This document shows positions 11,725 to 23,316 of a stretch of 64,000 nt of DNA, one piece after another (position 1 is the stretch's first letter; each line of letters begins with the position of its first letter). The notes beneath the pieces were generated by a model, which saw only the letters and a list, made by a program, of their open reading frames with translations, made no database searches and was not told the DNA's origin. Origin of the DNA: Diaporthe sp. PMI_573. Taxonomy: Eukaryota; Ascomycota; Sordariomycetes; Diaporthales; Diaporthaceae. The position numbers and the translations under genes are program-made. The DNA is taken from the NCBI GenBank assembly GCA_021399435.1, contig JAJTUP010000020.1, positions 496,001 through 560,000 on the forward strand. The letters run 5' to 3'.

Positions 11725-12231
11725 TTGCTTTTGACGAGTAATATGAGCTCTAGAGAAATCGAAATGCCTCGTATCCCTTTCAAGAGCAAGACAGCTATCC
11801 ATACAACATTCGCAGATCTGAAGGCCCCCACGACTTCGGCGACCAACACAAACATGTTCTCCGAAGGTATGGGCCATTCTAGAGATATGCAGGGCGACTT
11901 TGCATTACGAGTCAATCCCAACGAAACGAACTGTGCTTGTCCAGGTGACACCACGACGCAAGGGGCTGGCAAACACTTTAAGTCGACCGTAGACAGCAAT
12001 GTCACACGAATGCCGAACCTAGAGTCCATTGTCACCAGATCTATGTTGCCATCAAAGTCTGATAGCTTGGAGGACACGTGGGGTTCTCTACCGGCTCATC
12101 AGTCTCCTTGCAGGAAGAAAGAAAGCACGTCGACAAAGTTCTTGGCCCCTCCTGCATTGGATACCAGCTTAAAGTCAACTTACTCGGACACCCGCGAAGG
12201 TTCTGCACCGCACAAGGACAGTCAAGGCTGA
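11725..12231 (+). CDS. Doubtful hypothetical protein
   Basis: A single open frame of 168 codons, with an internal ATG seven codons in, has no recognisable domain, signal peptide or membrane segment. It is rich in Ser, Thr, Lys and Asn. Its only support is its length within an otherwise empty 2-kb gap between the methyltransferase and the NLR gene. It could be a chance frame. Confidence 0.2.
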   Translation: MLLTSNMSSREIEMPRIPFKSKTAIHTTFADLKAPTTSATNTNMFSEGMGHSRDMQGDFALRVNPNETNCACPGDTTTQGAGKHFKSTVDSNVTRMPNLESIVTRSMLPSKSDSLEDTWGSLPAHQSPCRKKESTSTKFLAPPALDTSLKSTYSDTREGSAPHKDSQG

Positions 12232-12434
12232 GCTCGTCAAAGTTGGAATGAATAGTTTACTCGGTCTGGACAGAAGCCAAGCTTTTTCAGGACCATACCA
12301 AAGGACGATGGCGAACTTATGTTATGAATTAAACAAATGCAAGAAATGGCCTACCGTCAGGTTTCATCAGCTTGGAAATAATGGGCAAAGTAGATATGCT
12401 AGAATGAGGCAGAATTCCTCATCACAGTACCATC

Positions 12435-15400
12435 CTATCCGGGTATATAGTAATGGCCACCCGCCTTGACTTCATGCTCTCCCTCGAATGCAATTCGAAC
12501 TTTCCATGCTTCCTTTCTCAGGTCTTCATCAGAGACCCTCCTGTAGGGTATTGTTTTAGCTCCCTGTGGCAGAGTTCGGAATGGAAACTGCGGTTGCAAC
12601 ACGAAATTTGTCAATCTCTGCAACATGGAGGCATACGTTGCTGGAGCAGGTTCGAGGAGCAATAGCAGACGGCTCATGTTGTCAGGCTCTGCAGCTCGAA
12701 TCACCTGCGCGAGATCTATACCAAACAAATCATTATCATCGACCGCAGATTGGCTATCAGCTGGAGCCGCAAGAATTGTGATGTTGGCCCCATGCCCCAG
12801 GCGCAGGAAGCGTTCCAAGATCAGGAATTCCTCGGATAAGTCTGTCCCCTCGTCGTCATTCTGGTCAACATGTTGGCCTGCCACTTTAAAAGCAAGCGTG
12901 AAACAAAACAAAAGCCACAGAGGCACATTTTCCGGGACACTCTGTGTCTCTGAGCTGTAGACTTCGACGAGGAAATCCGGGTCCGCTCCATGGTCGACCA
13001 AGAGTTCGAAGAGCTGGGAGCTAGGATGGACCCAGGTCACACAGATAAATAGACCGAGGCAGACACTCTCTCGGTCCAGCTGTTGAGTTCTGTTGTTTAA
13101 TATGCGGGTGACATAGTCGAGTTGGAGAGATTTGGCCGCAAGATGGACAAGGGAGAAACTTTTCTCTGTGATTTTTAGACCACGGCCATCACGATGACCA
13201 ACTCCAACTCGGTGCCAACGTTCGTGCGCGGACCCGCCAGTAGTACTTTCGCAGGAAAGCATCCGACGCCTTACTTCCAGTAACTCCTCCAGTTTCTTCA
13301 TCAATCCAAATTGTACTTGGCGGAGCGGACCTTGTCGATACGACAGCCACCTTTCTGGATAATAGAAAGGTCTAGACAAGACTCGCACAAAGCAGTCCGT
13401 AGGGCATTCACGCTCGACACTCATCTCGAGCATGAGGTTCAGTCGGAGGTCCAGGTCGAAGATATAATCACCTGGCGCCGGTACGGATCCAACCAAGTCC
13501 AGCTTTGCCTGAATGAATTCTTGCGCAGACCTATGAATGAAACGACAGTATCCGCGCAAATAGCGTTCATCGTAGTTTCGAGACTCAATGTCGACCTCGA
13601 CAAAGTGTCTCGTGTACTGTACCAGCTGGCCACGGACTTTGTCTATTCGACAGTTCAATTCAGTAGCAGTTTTTGTTTGAATGAGCTCGTCATACGGGAA
13701 CCGGTCGTCAGCTAAAGCGTCCTCCAGCCAGGAAAGTTTTAAAGCGTTCGTCGCAAAGGCTCCATGGTACAAGACGAGTATCTCATAGATGGTCCGCAGC
13801 ATCAGCTGTTGATGCGCGTCCTGGCGAATACCTCGCCACATATCGTTAAATAGGTCTTCGATGCCTGAGGGTAGCGTCAGAATCGTGCGTTTCATGACAC
13901 TCAAAGGCTTCCCGTGGATGATGTCGTCTTCGAGATTTTTTCCAACGAGAACCGCCCAGAGGATAACGCCCTCGGACTGGTTGGAGATGTCGTCGACTAG
14001 TTCTTCAATGTTATCGCGTGTGAGATCGCTGAAATGCCGAATTTCTTCAAAACGCGTCATCAATATCTCTCGAATGTCCGCTCTCGTCAAGTCTTGTAGA
14101 TCAATCCTTCGATGAGGTTGGTCAAAGACAATGTTGAATTCCGCGTTCGGTCGACCTGAGCAGATGATCTTGATGTCCCCCGACTCAGCCCACTCATTCA
14201 GCATTCGAGCAAATTTGAACCGATCAGTACTGCTTCCTTCTAATTCATCCATTCCATCAATTGAGACGCAAATCTTAAGCGAGTCATGGTGATCGATCGA
14301 AGTGAGTCTTTGCCAAGCTTCTTGTAAGGTCTCCAGGCGGAATGAGGATCTGTAAGAATCGTCGAGACTCCCCCGAGTGAAGTGACTGGGAAACAAAATA
14401 TCTGAGAGCTCGGGGCATTGACAGACGAGCTCGAAAAAGATTGTCCTGTAGAAGCCCTCCAGCGATCTCTGCAATGGCGTACCATGGAGAACGAACATCG
14501 CGGACACTCGCACTAATTTCTTCTGGTCGGCCCATTTTCGGAGTATTCGATCTACTTCTCGTTTTCCACGGCCTCCGATCAGATATTTCATCAGTGTCGA
14601 TTTTCCAGATCCGGGCTTCCCCCGCAGGAAAAAGACTCCTTTGCCGTGTTCAAGGAACTCTGATATCTTCGCCGCATTCTCCTGGCGTCTCTCTCGCTCT
14701 AGTTCTTCAAGCGTCCCAGGTTCTTCACTGCGTGACGTTTCTACTGGTGCATTGGCATCAGAGGATTCGGTTTCGTTTCTCAGCAACCAATCAAACGTCC
14801 CATACGTAGCATCGGCGATGTCATCTTCCCGCCTGTACATATCTTCGAAGTACAGGCGACGGAGGACCGAGTTATCCCCAGTGAGGGCGTCGGCCTTCTG
14901 TTTTAAGTCGTGCAGCCGGGCCTCTTCAGCCTCCTGCTTTAGCTGGAGGCTATTTGGCACAACCACGGACCGTTCCCTGTGTTTTGCTCAGCCGAAGCCA
15001 GATCTCGCACCTTGTTGGGACCTCGTACAACAATATGAGATTCAGTCTCAAGATCATTTGATTTCGATACTCTCCGAGCCGCTTCTCTATATCCCGGACT
15101 TCTTTCTCTTTCATGAGGCTTCGCAGCATGATGTTCAGGCTCTGGAGTCCAGAGCGTCTCTTTGCGGTGAGCTTCTTAAGTGCGACGGCAAGATCGTTAG
15201 ACAACTCTCGGCATTGATATTCAAGCTCAAGCAAGGCTTTCTCATGATCACCCTGGCCACGAATCTCAACGCGCATCTTCTCGGTGACGGCTCGCAGGTC
15301 TTGCAGGACGTTGCCGATATGAACATTCTCTTCCGTCGCTCCGCTGGTAGAGCTGTGAACGTCGTAAGTGCCCCGCACGATGGTCCAGGAGAAGTCAACG

Positions 15401-15438
15401 AATGTGATAATGCTGGATACCAGCCCAGCGACATCCAT
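12435..15438 (-). CDS. NACHT-type NLR (STAND NTPase) with fungal N-terminal helical domain
   Basis: Two exons on the minus strand (15438-15011 and 14949-12435) with a 61-bp intron give 980 residues. The N terminus (MDVAGLVSSIITFVDFSWTI) and following amphipathic helices resemble the fungal STAND N-terminal domains. The NACHT NTPase core starts near residue 250 with the P-loop RGKPGSGKST, and the Walker B/NACHT acidic motif is ICVSIDGMDELEG. A sensor-like segment, KIICSGRPN, follows. The C-terminal third has only faint ankyrin-like traces (LFELLVDHGADPDF) and no clear WD40, ANK or TPR repeat array. Fungal NLRs of this kind act as oligomerising switches in non-self recognition and cell death. 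The missing repeat sensor could mean a degenerate or atypical ligand domain. Confidence 0.9.
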
Positions 15439-16991
15439 GTTGCCACGACTCCGAGGGTTGACTGGATGTGTGAGGCCGTTGTTAATTCGGTTATAGTTCG
15501 CCGTGCGATTTTGGCAAGCAGGAAGGCTGGGACAGACATCGAAAATGTCAGCGTCGCTTCTTGGATGGAGCCCCTGCCGTCAGCATGCATTGTTGCCTGA
15601 GGCTCCTGCAAGGCGACAGAGTGAGCCAGTAAGCAATTGCTGTAGGATGCCGAGTAACAGTCCTCAGAGCGTGCAATTGAAGTCCTACCACTGTGTTTAC
15701 TTGAGCATCATATTAATCGAAGATATCATCCAATACTCGCACACCAAATACTTTGGTGCGCACAGTTCGTGTCGCCGAAAGTTAGAATTGACCAGCCTTT
15801 CATGCTGGAATTATGTCTGTTTCTGTCTGGTCTAATAATAACCAAACCAAAATACATCCGCCATTATGAAGGTTACACCGTCTAATTAGGATCGGAGCCC
15901 TCATGCCCAATGGGAAGGAATCTTGGAAAGATGGCGGAGGCCGGGTAAGCCAGACCAGACTGAATGGTCAGTACTGTATTCACTATTATATGAATCCTCG
16001 GCGAGGCCGTTCTGTCAAGTTGAACTTGGTTATGTACTCAGTCGTCGGCCAGCGGTATCACAATGAATGCAAATCAACTCTTGGTTCAAATCGCGGAGCA
16101 ACCGACCGAGTTTGGTTAAATGTCCGATTGGTAATCGGTCTTTCCAGGCCGCGAAATGTAATCCCTTCCAAATTATGGAAGTTCTCACTAGAAATCCACC
16201 TGGACACAGCTGGTAAAAATGCACGGCCGTCATCGGATATCGTCGAATGAAGCATCGGATACGGTCGCACGCAAAACCAGCCGGTCCCCCCTCCTTTCAG
16301 CTTCTCGATGGCATTGAATGAGTGGTCTTGGCACAGGCCCAGCTGTGGCGTGATACTGGCCAGCGAGAACCGACCTAAGGTCGTTTCAAGCTCTGTTCTA
16401 GCGCGATGCCATCTCATCCGAGCTTTCAGGGCCACGAGGAGTTGCGGCGCTAGCTAGCTCGCCCACATGGGCGGAATGACCTTCAGCTCGGACGCGGCTA
16501 GAGATGAGATACGAGGGTGACACCCTATTTTTGTCGAGTAAGCTGTGCCCACGGCCCCTGGTGGTGTTATAGTGGCGTTTAAGTCTGTGCTGGCTAATGC
16601 AGGAACGTGATAGTTCACCACACTCATCCAAACGCTCGGGACATAGCCTGGCCCTTTATTCAAGATCGTGCATAGTTTTCTACCAGCTAGCTACGCTTCA
16701 GCCGCGCCCACCTCCCGTGTGCAATGTAAGTGATCGGAGATTTCGTCCCTCCCGACAGGATGGTTACCTAGGTATAAAGTTGATGGCTGCTGTCGATCAT
16801 TGCTGTCGTCCCCACTAGGCCCTCGACCACCACTCGTTGCCACGGCTAGCAATTACATTCGTTATTTACTTTGCTTCGTTCATTTCAAGGCCTCCACTCG
16901 TTTGAGCGCCAAGTCTCTCACTAGCACCAAACAAACCGGCAAACATAAACACAGACGATCTTTCAGATACCACACATTCTTTCCAGCAACA
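15439..16991. other. Intergenic region with a TATA-like box
   Basis: This is shared upstream sequence for the NLR (-) and the serine-rich protein (+). A TATA-like GGTATAAAG lies at 16771-16779, about 220 bp before the ATG at 16992. No gene is convincing in the rest. Confidence 0.4.
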
Positions 16992-18640
16992 ATGCATACC
17001 AAAGCCTCCCTGGCACTCGTTGCCTCCGTCATGACAGGGTTCAGCAACTCAGCTGCCGTAGCAGTGGACCCTCGAGCAGTAAGCTGCGCGAGTGACTTGC
17101 TTACCATCCTGATGAAGGCCCTCCCGGCCTACGCAGCCCCTTTCTGCAAGGCTGCCGTGAACAACCCACCAAAGACACCAACTGCCACCGTTACAGTTGC
17201 ACCTACTGTGTAAGCAGTATCTGCTTTCCGTCTTCAAGTTGTTCACATCCGAGCCGTTCTAACATCCCATCTCGTAGCACCGTCGGAGCTACCGCGTACT
17301 CGACCGTCTATGTCACGGACAAGACACAGACCACCACCATCATCGTCCCCGGGAAGCGTGATGTCCTGCACTACCGCAGCGAACACGTCCGAAAGCTGGA
17401 CGAGCGCGCCATCCTCGAGGACCGGGCCCTCCTCGACTTCGCCGTCTTTGCCTCCGCAGCCAAGGTCGGCCTTGCCGTCCCGGCCGTGTCCGCCGCGTGC
17501 TCGTGCTTCTCGTCTGCCTATACGGCGCCGACGGTCACCACCACTGTCCAGGGCAAGACACCCGTGACGGTATCCGTTGCCAAGGTTACGGTGCCCACCA
17601 CCATCACCGTCAAGGGCGTCACCGTCACGTCTGTCAGCAAGGGATTGGTGGTTAGCACGACCACCACTACCACTTCGAGCAAGCCCACTACGACGAGCAC
17701 CACGCCGCTTGCGACCACCCCGGCCTCGTCGTCCGTCATCACGTCCGTCAAGAGCGAGAGCTCGTCGTTCGTGCCCGTCACCACCATCACCAACAGCGCC
17801 GATCTGTCCAGCATCAGCTCGATCCTGTCCTCCGTCATGTCCAGCATCACTTCCTCGCTGAGCTCGTCTGCTACTCCGTCGGCTGCCAGTTCCAGCTCGA
17901 ACTCTCTGAGCTCTTCGGCCGGGGCTGCAAGCTCATCCGGCCCCACGAGTTCCGTCGTGTCCAGCTCGTCCCAAGCCTCCAGCGCCGCGTCCTCGCCATC
18001 GCTCTCATCCGCCAACAGCACCACGCCGGCGTCGTCTTCCTCCAGTGATGCCAGCTCCCTGTCTTCATCCACTGTTCCCAGCCTGTCCTCCACCGAGCCC
18101 AGCAGCTCACCCACAACCCCCAGTCTCTCATCCACCGCCTCCAGCACATCATCCGACCTCCTCTCCACATCCAGCACCCTCCCCTCAAGCAGTCTCTCCT
18201 CAAGCCAGTCCACAATAACCCTCTCCCCAACCTCAAGCACCAGCGACCTCCCCACAAGCAGCTCCTCCACATCCTCATCCGCGCTGCCAACCTCAAGCAC
18301 GACCCCTCCGAGCAACGGCCACACGTGCGGCGTAGACCTAAAGGCCTTCGACATCGACGTGCCGCAGGCGGCCTCCGCCTTCAACGGGTGCAACCCCGAC
18401 TCGGCGACCAACTGGAGCGCGTGCCACAAGGACATCAATGGGACGGCCATCTGCAGCTCGTGCGGCAAGTGCGGGACCAACACGGCCGTGTGCACCTCGG
18501 ACTCGGAGTGCGCCGCGGGCGAGGCGTGTCTTGTGGGTACGTGGTGCGGCAGCGGCGGTGGTGCTGCGGTGTGCCTCCCTATCTATGATAACTGCTATGC
18601 GACTTCTAAGCGGAGTGTCCTTTCGAGTTCTCTTTACTAA
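16992..18640 (+). CDS. Secreted Ser/Thr-rich mucin-like protein with cysteine-rich C terminus
   Basis: Two exons, 16992-17209 and 17278-18640, give 526 residues; the intron has donor GTAAGC, branch point TTCTAAC and acceptor TAG. A signal peptide covers about the first 22 residues, ending in a small-residue run. Residues near 85-180 include valine/threonine repeats such as TVTTTV and TVPTTITVKG. A region of about 220 residues is dominated by Ser, Thr and Pro and is likely heavily O-glycosylated. The last 110 residues hold 12 cysteines, including CSSCGKCG, and probably form a disulfide-linked module. I see no obvious GPI signal. It is likely a cell-wall or extracellular protein. It converges on the HET-C gene with a 221-bp gap. 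Confidence 0.85.
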
Positions 18641-18861
18641 GTAGAAGATGCGAGTCTGATGATGGAGAGTGAATGAATGGAAATGTGATGAGAACAATGA
18701 TGGGGTATGATTTGTGCAGCACTACCAAAAGCGTTCCTGTAAATAGATTTAATGTGTAATCAGACCTTCTGTATCCGCACATCTCTCTTGTCCGATGCAG
18801 CCCACATCGGTACGCCAACCTCTCTACCTCTTGAAAAATTCGTGGTATCAATGTAGTCCAT

Positions 18862-20970
18862 CTACGAATCCGAATCTGAATCCAATTGCTGGCCCCATCC
18901 AAAGGGCCACATCAGCTTGGAGAAAACCCACACAAACACCCCCACAATCCGATAGATGATCGCCAACCAAAGAAGAAAAACATTATGGGCAAAGTACCCC
19001 GACGCGTTCCACACGTCCCTCCCCGCACCCGCGGGATCCATCCGCGCCTTCCGGGTGATAACCAGGGCCCAGTTGAAGTCGGAAATGGCGTCGTTGACGC
19101 CGGCCTGGATGAGCGAGGCCTTGCGGGGCGGCTGCTTGACCTCGGGCCAGGCTCCCGGGAAGTCGGCGGGACCCTTGTGCTTGCCCTCGAAGTCGAGGAG
19201 GGTCAGGTTGTGGTCCTCGTGCTGGCGCTCGCGGACGCTCTCCTTGGCGAGCTTGCCGCGGATGCGGGCCTGCTCCTCTGCGGGCGTGGTCTCCCACCAG
19301 GCCTTGACCGTGTCGAACATGTACTGCTGTATCGGGGTCTTGTTGTCGGGAAAGGCGGGGTGGTGCAGCACTGAGAGGATCTTGTCGATGACGAGCTCTG
19401 CTTCGATGTCTGGGTCGTCCCAGCACTTCACGATCTGCTGGGTAGCCCAGTTTGTCGTGACTGTCGCAACGAGACCGGCTGGCTGGTTCAGGTAATTGCT
19501 GAAGTGGTCCTTGGAGAGGTCCGAGTGGCTTGGGTCGGACGCCGAGCTGCCTTCCTCAAAGACCTTGGCAGAGTCGCACTTGGCTGCCTCCTCGTCGACA
19601 CGGTCCCTGGCCGCCTTGACGGCGTTGCGCAGTTCCATGACCGAGGACTCCATCATCACCGCCAGGTACCTGAACACAAGCTGGTTGGTGTACTCGCCCA
19701 GCTGGCCGTGAGAATAGTCTTGCGTGGACTCCTCCTCGGCTTCCTGACCGGCTTGCAAGTACTTTGAAACAGCGTCGTGAAGATAGATGACGGGCTCAAT
19801 GGTCTTCCACAGGAGGTTGGCGTCGGGCAGGACGCTAGGGGATGGTGGTATCTTGTCATCTGGCGCATGCTTCTTGAAGATCTCCTGGACGGTCTGCAGT
19901 TGTCGCAAAAGTGGGTCGATTTCTGGTCGGATCTTGCTTAATCTTCCGATGCCAGTCTTGATAAGCTGGAAGAGTTGATCAAAGGCCAACCCGCCGCGGT
20001 TGAGTTTCTGCATCATCGTCAGTAATGACTAACAATGGTTGAACACGGATAAATGTTTACTCACGCTTGCGAGTTCCCCCAATGAGCCCTTGGACTGCAG
20101 AACTGCCTTGTCATCGGCCTCGCCAAGCAATGAATGGAAGATGTCCAGCATGCCGAAAGTGCCGGTAGTCAGAGGAGCGACCACCCTTCCTGCCCTGGCT
20201 CCATCGGGTATCGTGATCCGGCATGCGTCGCCGACGAAGAGGAAGATGTCTTGTTCGCCAAGCTCATGCAGGCACAGCTCGACAAAGTTGCTGTGTGCAG
20301 CGAAATCCTCCAGCGTGTGCAAGGCAGCACCAAGCCGACGGAACGAGTCCTTCCTTGCATCCGTCTCATGCGGGGCCCTCCCCTTGCGCCCAAGCTCGAT
20401 GCATTCAGCCAGTTGTCCACGGAGGTAGTCGGCCGACGTGTCCCATCCGTTCCCAGAATTGGCAATGTAGTTCTTCATGCCTGTCTCGGGGTCGACTTCC
20501 AGCTCCCTCGGATCCACCGGACCGCGCAGGCGCGCGTCGATCTTCTTTGCATCCTCAGGGTATCCACACGGGTTATCGATGTGCTCGACGTGCGTGTAGC
20601 AGCCGAGGCGCTCCCGCGTGACGTCGAACTCATCGGTCGCAAAGCCAAACTCCATGAAGGCCATGACGGAGACGATGGCGCGCAGGATGGGCTCGGGGAC
20701 GTTCTCGAGACATGTTGTGTCGATGACCTGGGAGAAGTCGCGCAGCCAGTTGCCAAAGTAGATCTGCTTGCGCTGCAGCTTGGTGAACCTGTAGCCGGTG
20801 ATGAAGCTCGTCGGCAGGAACTTCAGCACCTCGGCCAGGTCGCCGTGCCGCCAGACATAGCCCTTGAATTCGCTACCAGGGGGCACCTCGCCGGCGCCAA
20901 AGGCTGCGACTGGGCTGGCGAGGACCAGGCAGATGAGGAGGAGGAAGAGTAAAGACGTTGTCGAGGGCAT
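18862..20970 (-). CDS. HET-C family heterokaryon incompatibility protein
   Basis: Two exons on the minus strand (20970-20065 and 20007-18862), joined in phase 0 across a 57-bp intron, give 683 residues. The N terminus is a signal peptide (MPSTTSLLFLLLICLVLASP) followed by AFGAG. Family hallmarks are WRHGDLAEVLKFL, YFGNWLRDFSQVID, EEF-like FATDEFDVT, HIDNPCGYPEDA, RLRGPVDPRELEVDP, TGMKNYIAN and LHTLEDFAAHSNFVEL. This matches Neurospora HET-C, a secretory-pathway or membrane-linked protein whose polymorphism triggers vegetative incompatibility. The C-terminal half is helical and ends with a hydrophobic segment (FLLWLAIIYRIVGVFVWVFS), suggesting a membrane anchor. An upstream in-frame ATG at 21093 is less likely because it would bury the signal peptide. 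Confidence 0.93.
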
Positions 20971-21600
20971 CGTGCTATCGTCCAAGATCCATAGCTTTTG
21001 CGTTTGTTGTGTTTGTTGATGCTGTTTCTTTGCGTGAGGTTCTCTGTCTGTGCGTCGAGGCGCATGTGAATGCCTCCTTGACCAAGTATGCAAGTGACTG
21101 ACTGGCCAGCCTGATGACGTCTAGCCTCGGCCCCGTCGCAATGACGGAATCTTGGAACGGACCCGAGTGTCCGGAGCTTTAACTCCGACCGGGGTGGGTC
21201 GGCGCCACAATGTGGCGTCATATGGCGCAGTGCAACTTTCCAACTTCATGCCATCAAAACACTGCAGCCCAGTCGCGCCTCTCATTCAATATCGACATTA
21301 ACAACCAGTATTCTACGCATTGAACACATCCCACCATTCCCACTCGTGTTGCTACTTTTCTGACACCTTCCTCGTGGTAATCAGACAATCGACAGCATTC
21401 CCCCTTCCTCTCTTCCGTGGGACAACCTCCGTTGGGACAGCCTCCCATGGGATCGCCTCCCGTTGGATAACCATCCATAATATAACCTCTCATGGTATCG
21501 CCTCCTGTGGGATCATCTCCAGTGTGATGGTCTCCAGTGGGGCATCTCTTGTGGGCAACCCCTTTTGACTCGCCGACCCGACACCTCCCAACGGGCTAGG
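20971..21600. other. Intergenic region with minisatellite
   Basis: This is the 5' flank of the HET-C gene. It contains the 15-bp minisatellite described separately and no supported gene. Confidence 0.5.
21419..21560. repeat. Diverged 15-bp minisatellite (about 9 copies)
   Basis: Successive units keep an exact 15-bp period and follow the consensus GGGATCGCCTCCCGT with point differences (for example GGGACAGCCTCCCAT, GGGATCATCTCCAGT). It sits between the HET-C promoter and the 3' end of the RNase H-like gene. It lies in open frames on the minus strand encoding Gly/Pro-rich pentapeptides, but there is no evidence it is translated. Confidence 0.8.
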
Positions 21601-22768
21601 TCATGTTGGCTTGGCCATGGAGAAGGCACTCGCGCCGTCGTTGACAAAGATATTCTTCTCCCCTGTCTCCATGGTAGATTCCTCTACCATTCGGATGAAA
21701 GGAGCGCACGCAACGGGTGTCGCCTTGAACCCTTCTTCTTTCTCATCCCAGGCATAGACCTTGGTCTCTGGGTCCAGCCCCCATGAAGCCGGCATCGTGG
21801 GCCGCTGTGTCCTCGCTTTCTTGAAAGGCCTGGAGGGCTTGCCTTCTTCCAACCCCGCGTCTTCTGCCTTCCGCTTGCCCTTGTTCTTCCTCCGTCTTCC
21901 CTCCTTCGGTTGCTTTTCGGTCTCGTCGGCGGCTGGGACGCTTCGGGCGAAGCTGACAGCCCCGGGGAGCATTGGCACTAGCTGCTTCATGATTACAGAC
22001 TTGGTGGCTTCAGACCAGGCGTTCCGTGCGCAGTAGTCCAAACCACTTCTCATCGCCTTGCCCGCCAGCTCGTCGGCTTTCGCCATCTGCGTCACTGCGT
22101 TGCGTGGGCACCAGTGCATCTCTACAACCACTTGAACCCCGTGGCCCTGTAGTGTGACGACCATCTCTCGTATCTGGTTTATAAGCTGTGGGGGCATCGC
22201 ACTCTCGGTTCGCTTGGGGGGGTTTTTTGTTCTGGAAACAGCTCGAAGGAACGTCTGACAATCGGTCGTGACCTTCACCTGGACGGTACTCGTGTGCTTT
22301 TCCAATACAGACAGATGCCGTTTGGTCTCTTCGTTGGCGACATAGAGAGACTCCAGGATGCCGACCCCCTCCATCACTTGGGCCCCGACTGCATAGCCAT
22401 ACGACCAGGCCTTCTCGACCATGTCGCCGCAGGAGAGATCTGCGGACCCAGCTACCCATTCCCGTGGCAACCAGTGTCGTTTGTACGCCAATCCAACGCC
22501 GCCGTAGTGTTCCCTGTAGCTTCCGTCGCTGAAGGTACAGAATTGGATATCCTGAGGGGTGGATACTGTTGCTTGGTCAATCACCTGCTACAGGTCCCGA
22601 AGGGATTTGTGACAGATTGGTACTCGCAAAAGGACGGGGGTGGTGCTCACCATGCGATGCAGCTGCATGGGCCGAGCTCATTGCTTCGCTGCGGTTGTGA
22701 TTGATGATTGCCCTGGCCACGGTTTGACCGCGCCTGATGATTGGGAGATCCTCACGCTCTACTGTCAT
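21601..22768 (-). CDS. RNase H-like domain protein, paralogue 1
   Basis: The minus-strand frame from about 22571 to the stop at 21601 has no usable ATG at its 5' end. A short upstream exon (22768-22651), joined across a 79-bp intron with donor GTGAGC and an AAG acceptor, restores a start and gives about 362 residues. The first exon has EDLPI and IINHNRSEA, matching EELPV and VIQLKPTEA at the start of paralogue 2. The core has the RNase H acidic positions: D in CTFSDGS, E in MEGVGILES, D in TTDCQTF and D in KADELAGKAM, with a WCPRN segment as in retroelement-type RNase H. A basic Lys/Arg-rich linker and a conserved tail (LDPETKVYAWD, ETGEKNIFVND) follow. Function is unknown; it may be domesticated from a retroelement. 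Confidence 0.75.
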
Positions 22769-23164
22769 CCTGTTTTCGCATTTGTACTTCGTCGAGTGGC
22801 GTTTGTAATGGTGGGGTGTGGAGCGTTGGGCAGGAGGGTGGGGGGAGCGTGGGAAACGGGGAGGGGGACAGGTTGAGAGGGTCAAGGTCGACAGGGTCAA
22901 AGGCGAGAGAGCCAAAGGTCATGATGATGGGGTGCAAGAGTGAGAGGTTGGAAGGGCAGGGGGGGTTAAGATTAGGAGGGCCAGACTAGGAGCTTCAGAC
23001 CAGGAGGGGCAGCGAGGGACGGGCGGAGGGGGGAAGGGCAAGTGTGATACCTCTCGTTTGGCATCATTCACTGCAGCGGAGCGTCCCCAGTCAATGAGAC
23101 CAGGCCTAGAACCCCATGCCCCTCCTTATAGGGGTCGAAAGAAGGGGGAAATCAAAGTCCTTGT

Positions 23165-23316
23165 GGTGTAAGTAAACACGGCTGCACTCTGCGAAGCGTC
23201 AAGCACGGGTCCTACCGCCGTACTAGCGTAAGAAACAGAGTTGCAGACACTTCGGGTTCGAGCCACATCTGTGTCGTCTCCCCGGCTTGTACTTTCTTTT
23301 TTTCTTTTTTTCTTTT
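23165..23316 (+). mobile_element. tRNA-derived SINE-like segment A (tentative)
   Basis: A pol III A-box-like stretch (GTGGTGTAAGTAAACACGG) is followed about 90 bp later by a B-box-like GGGTTCGAGCC and then a T-rich run suited to pol III termination. The flanks do not fold into a full tRNA cloverleaf, so this is more likely a tRNA-derived SINE or relic than a tRNA gene. Confidence 0.3.

Noticed and set aside
17518..18495. Minus-strand frame of 325 codons opposite the Ser-rich gene
   Set aside because: Produced by the repetitive Ser/Thr codons of the sense gene.
20134..20952. Plus-strand frame of 272 codons opposite the HET-C gene
   Set aside because: Antisense shadow; HET-C motifs on the minus strand are unambiguous.
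21419..21560. Regular repeats considered as a CRISPR array
   Set aside because: Contiguous 15-bp units without spacers in a eukaryotic genome; a minisatellite.
23221..23290. Possible tRNA gene with a GGGTTCGAGCC B box
   Set aside because: T-stem and acceptor stem do not pair; kept only as a tentative SINE-like segment.
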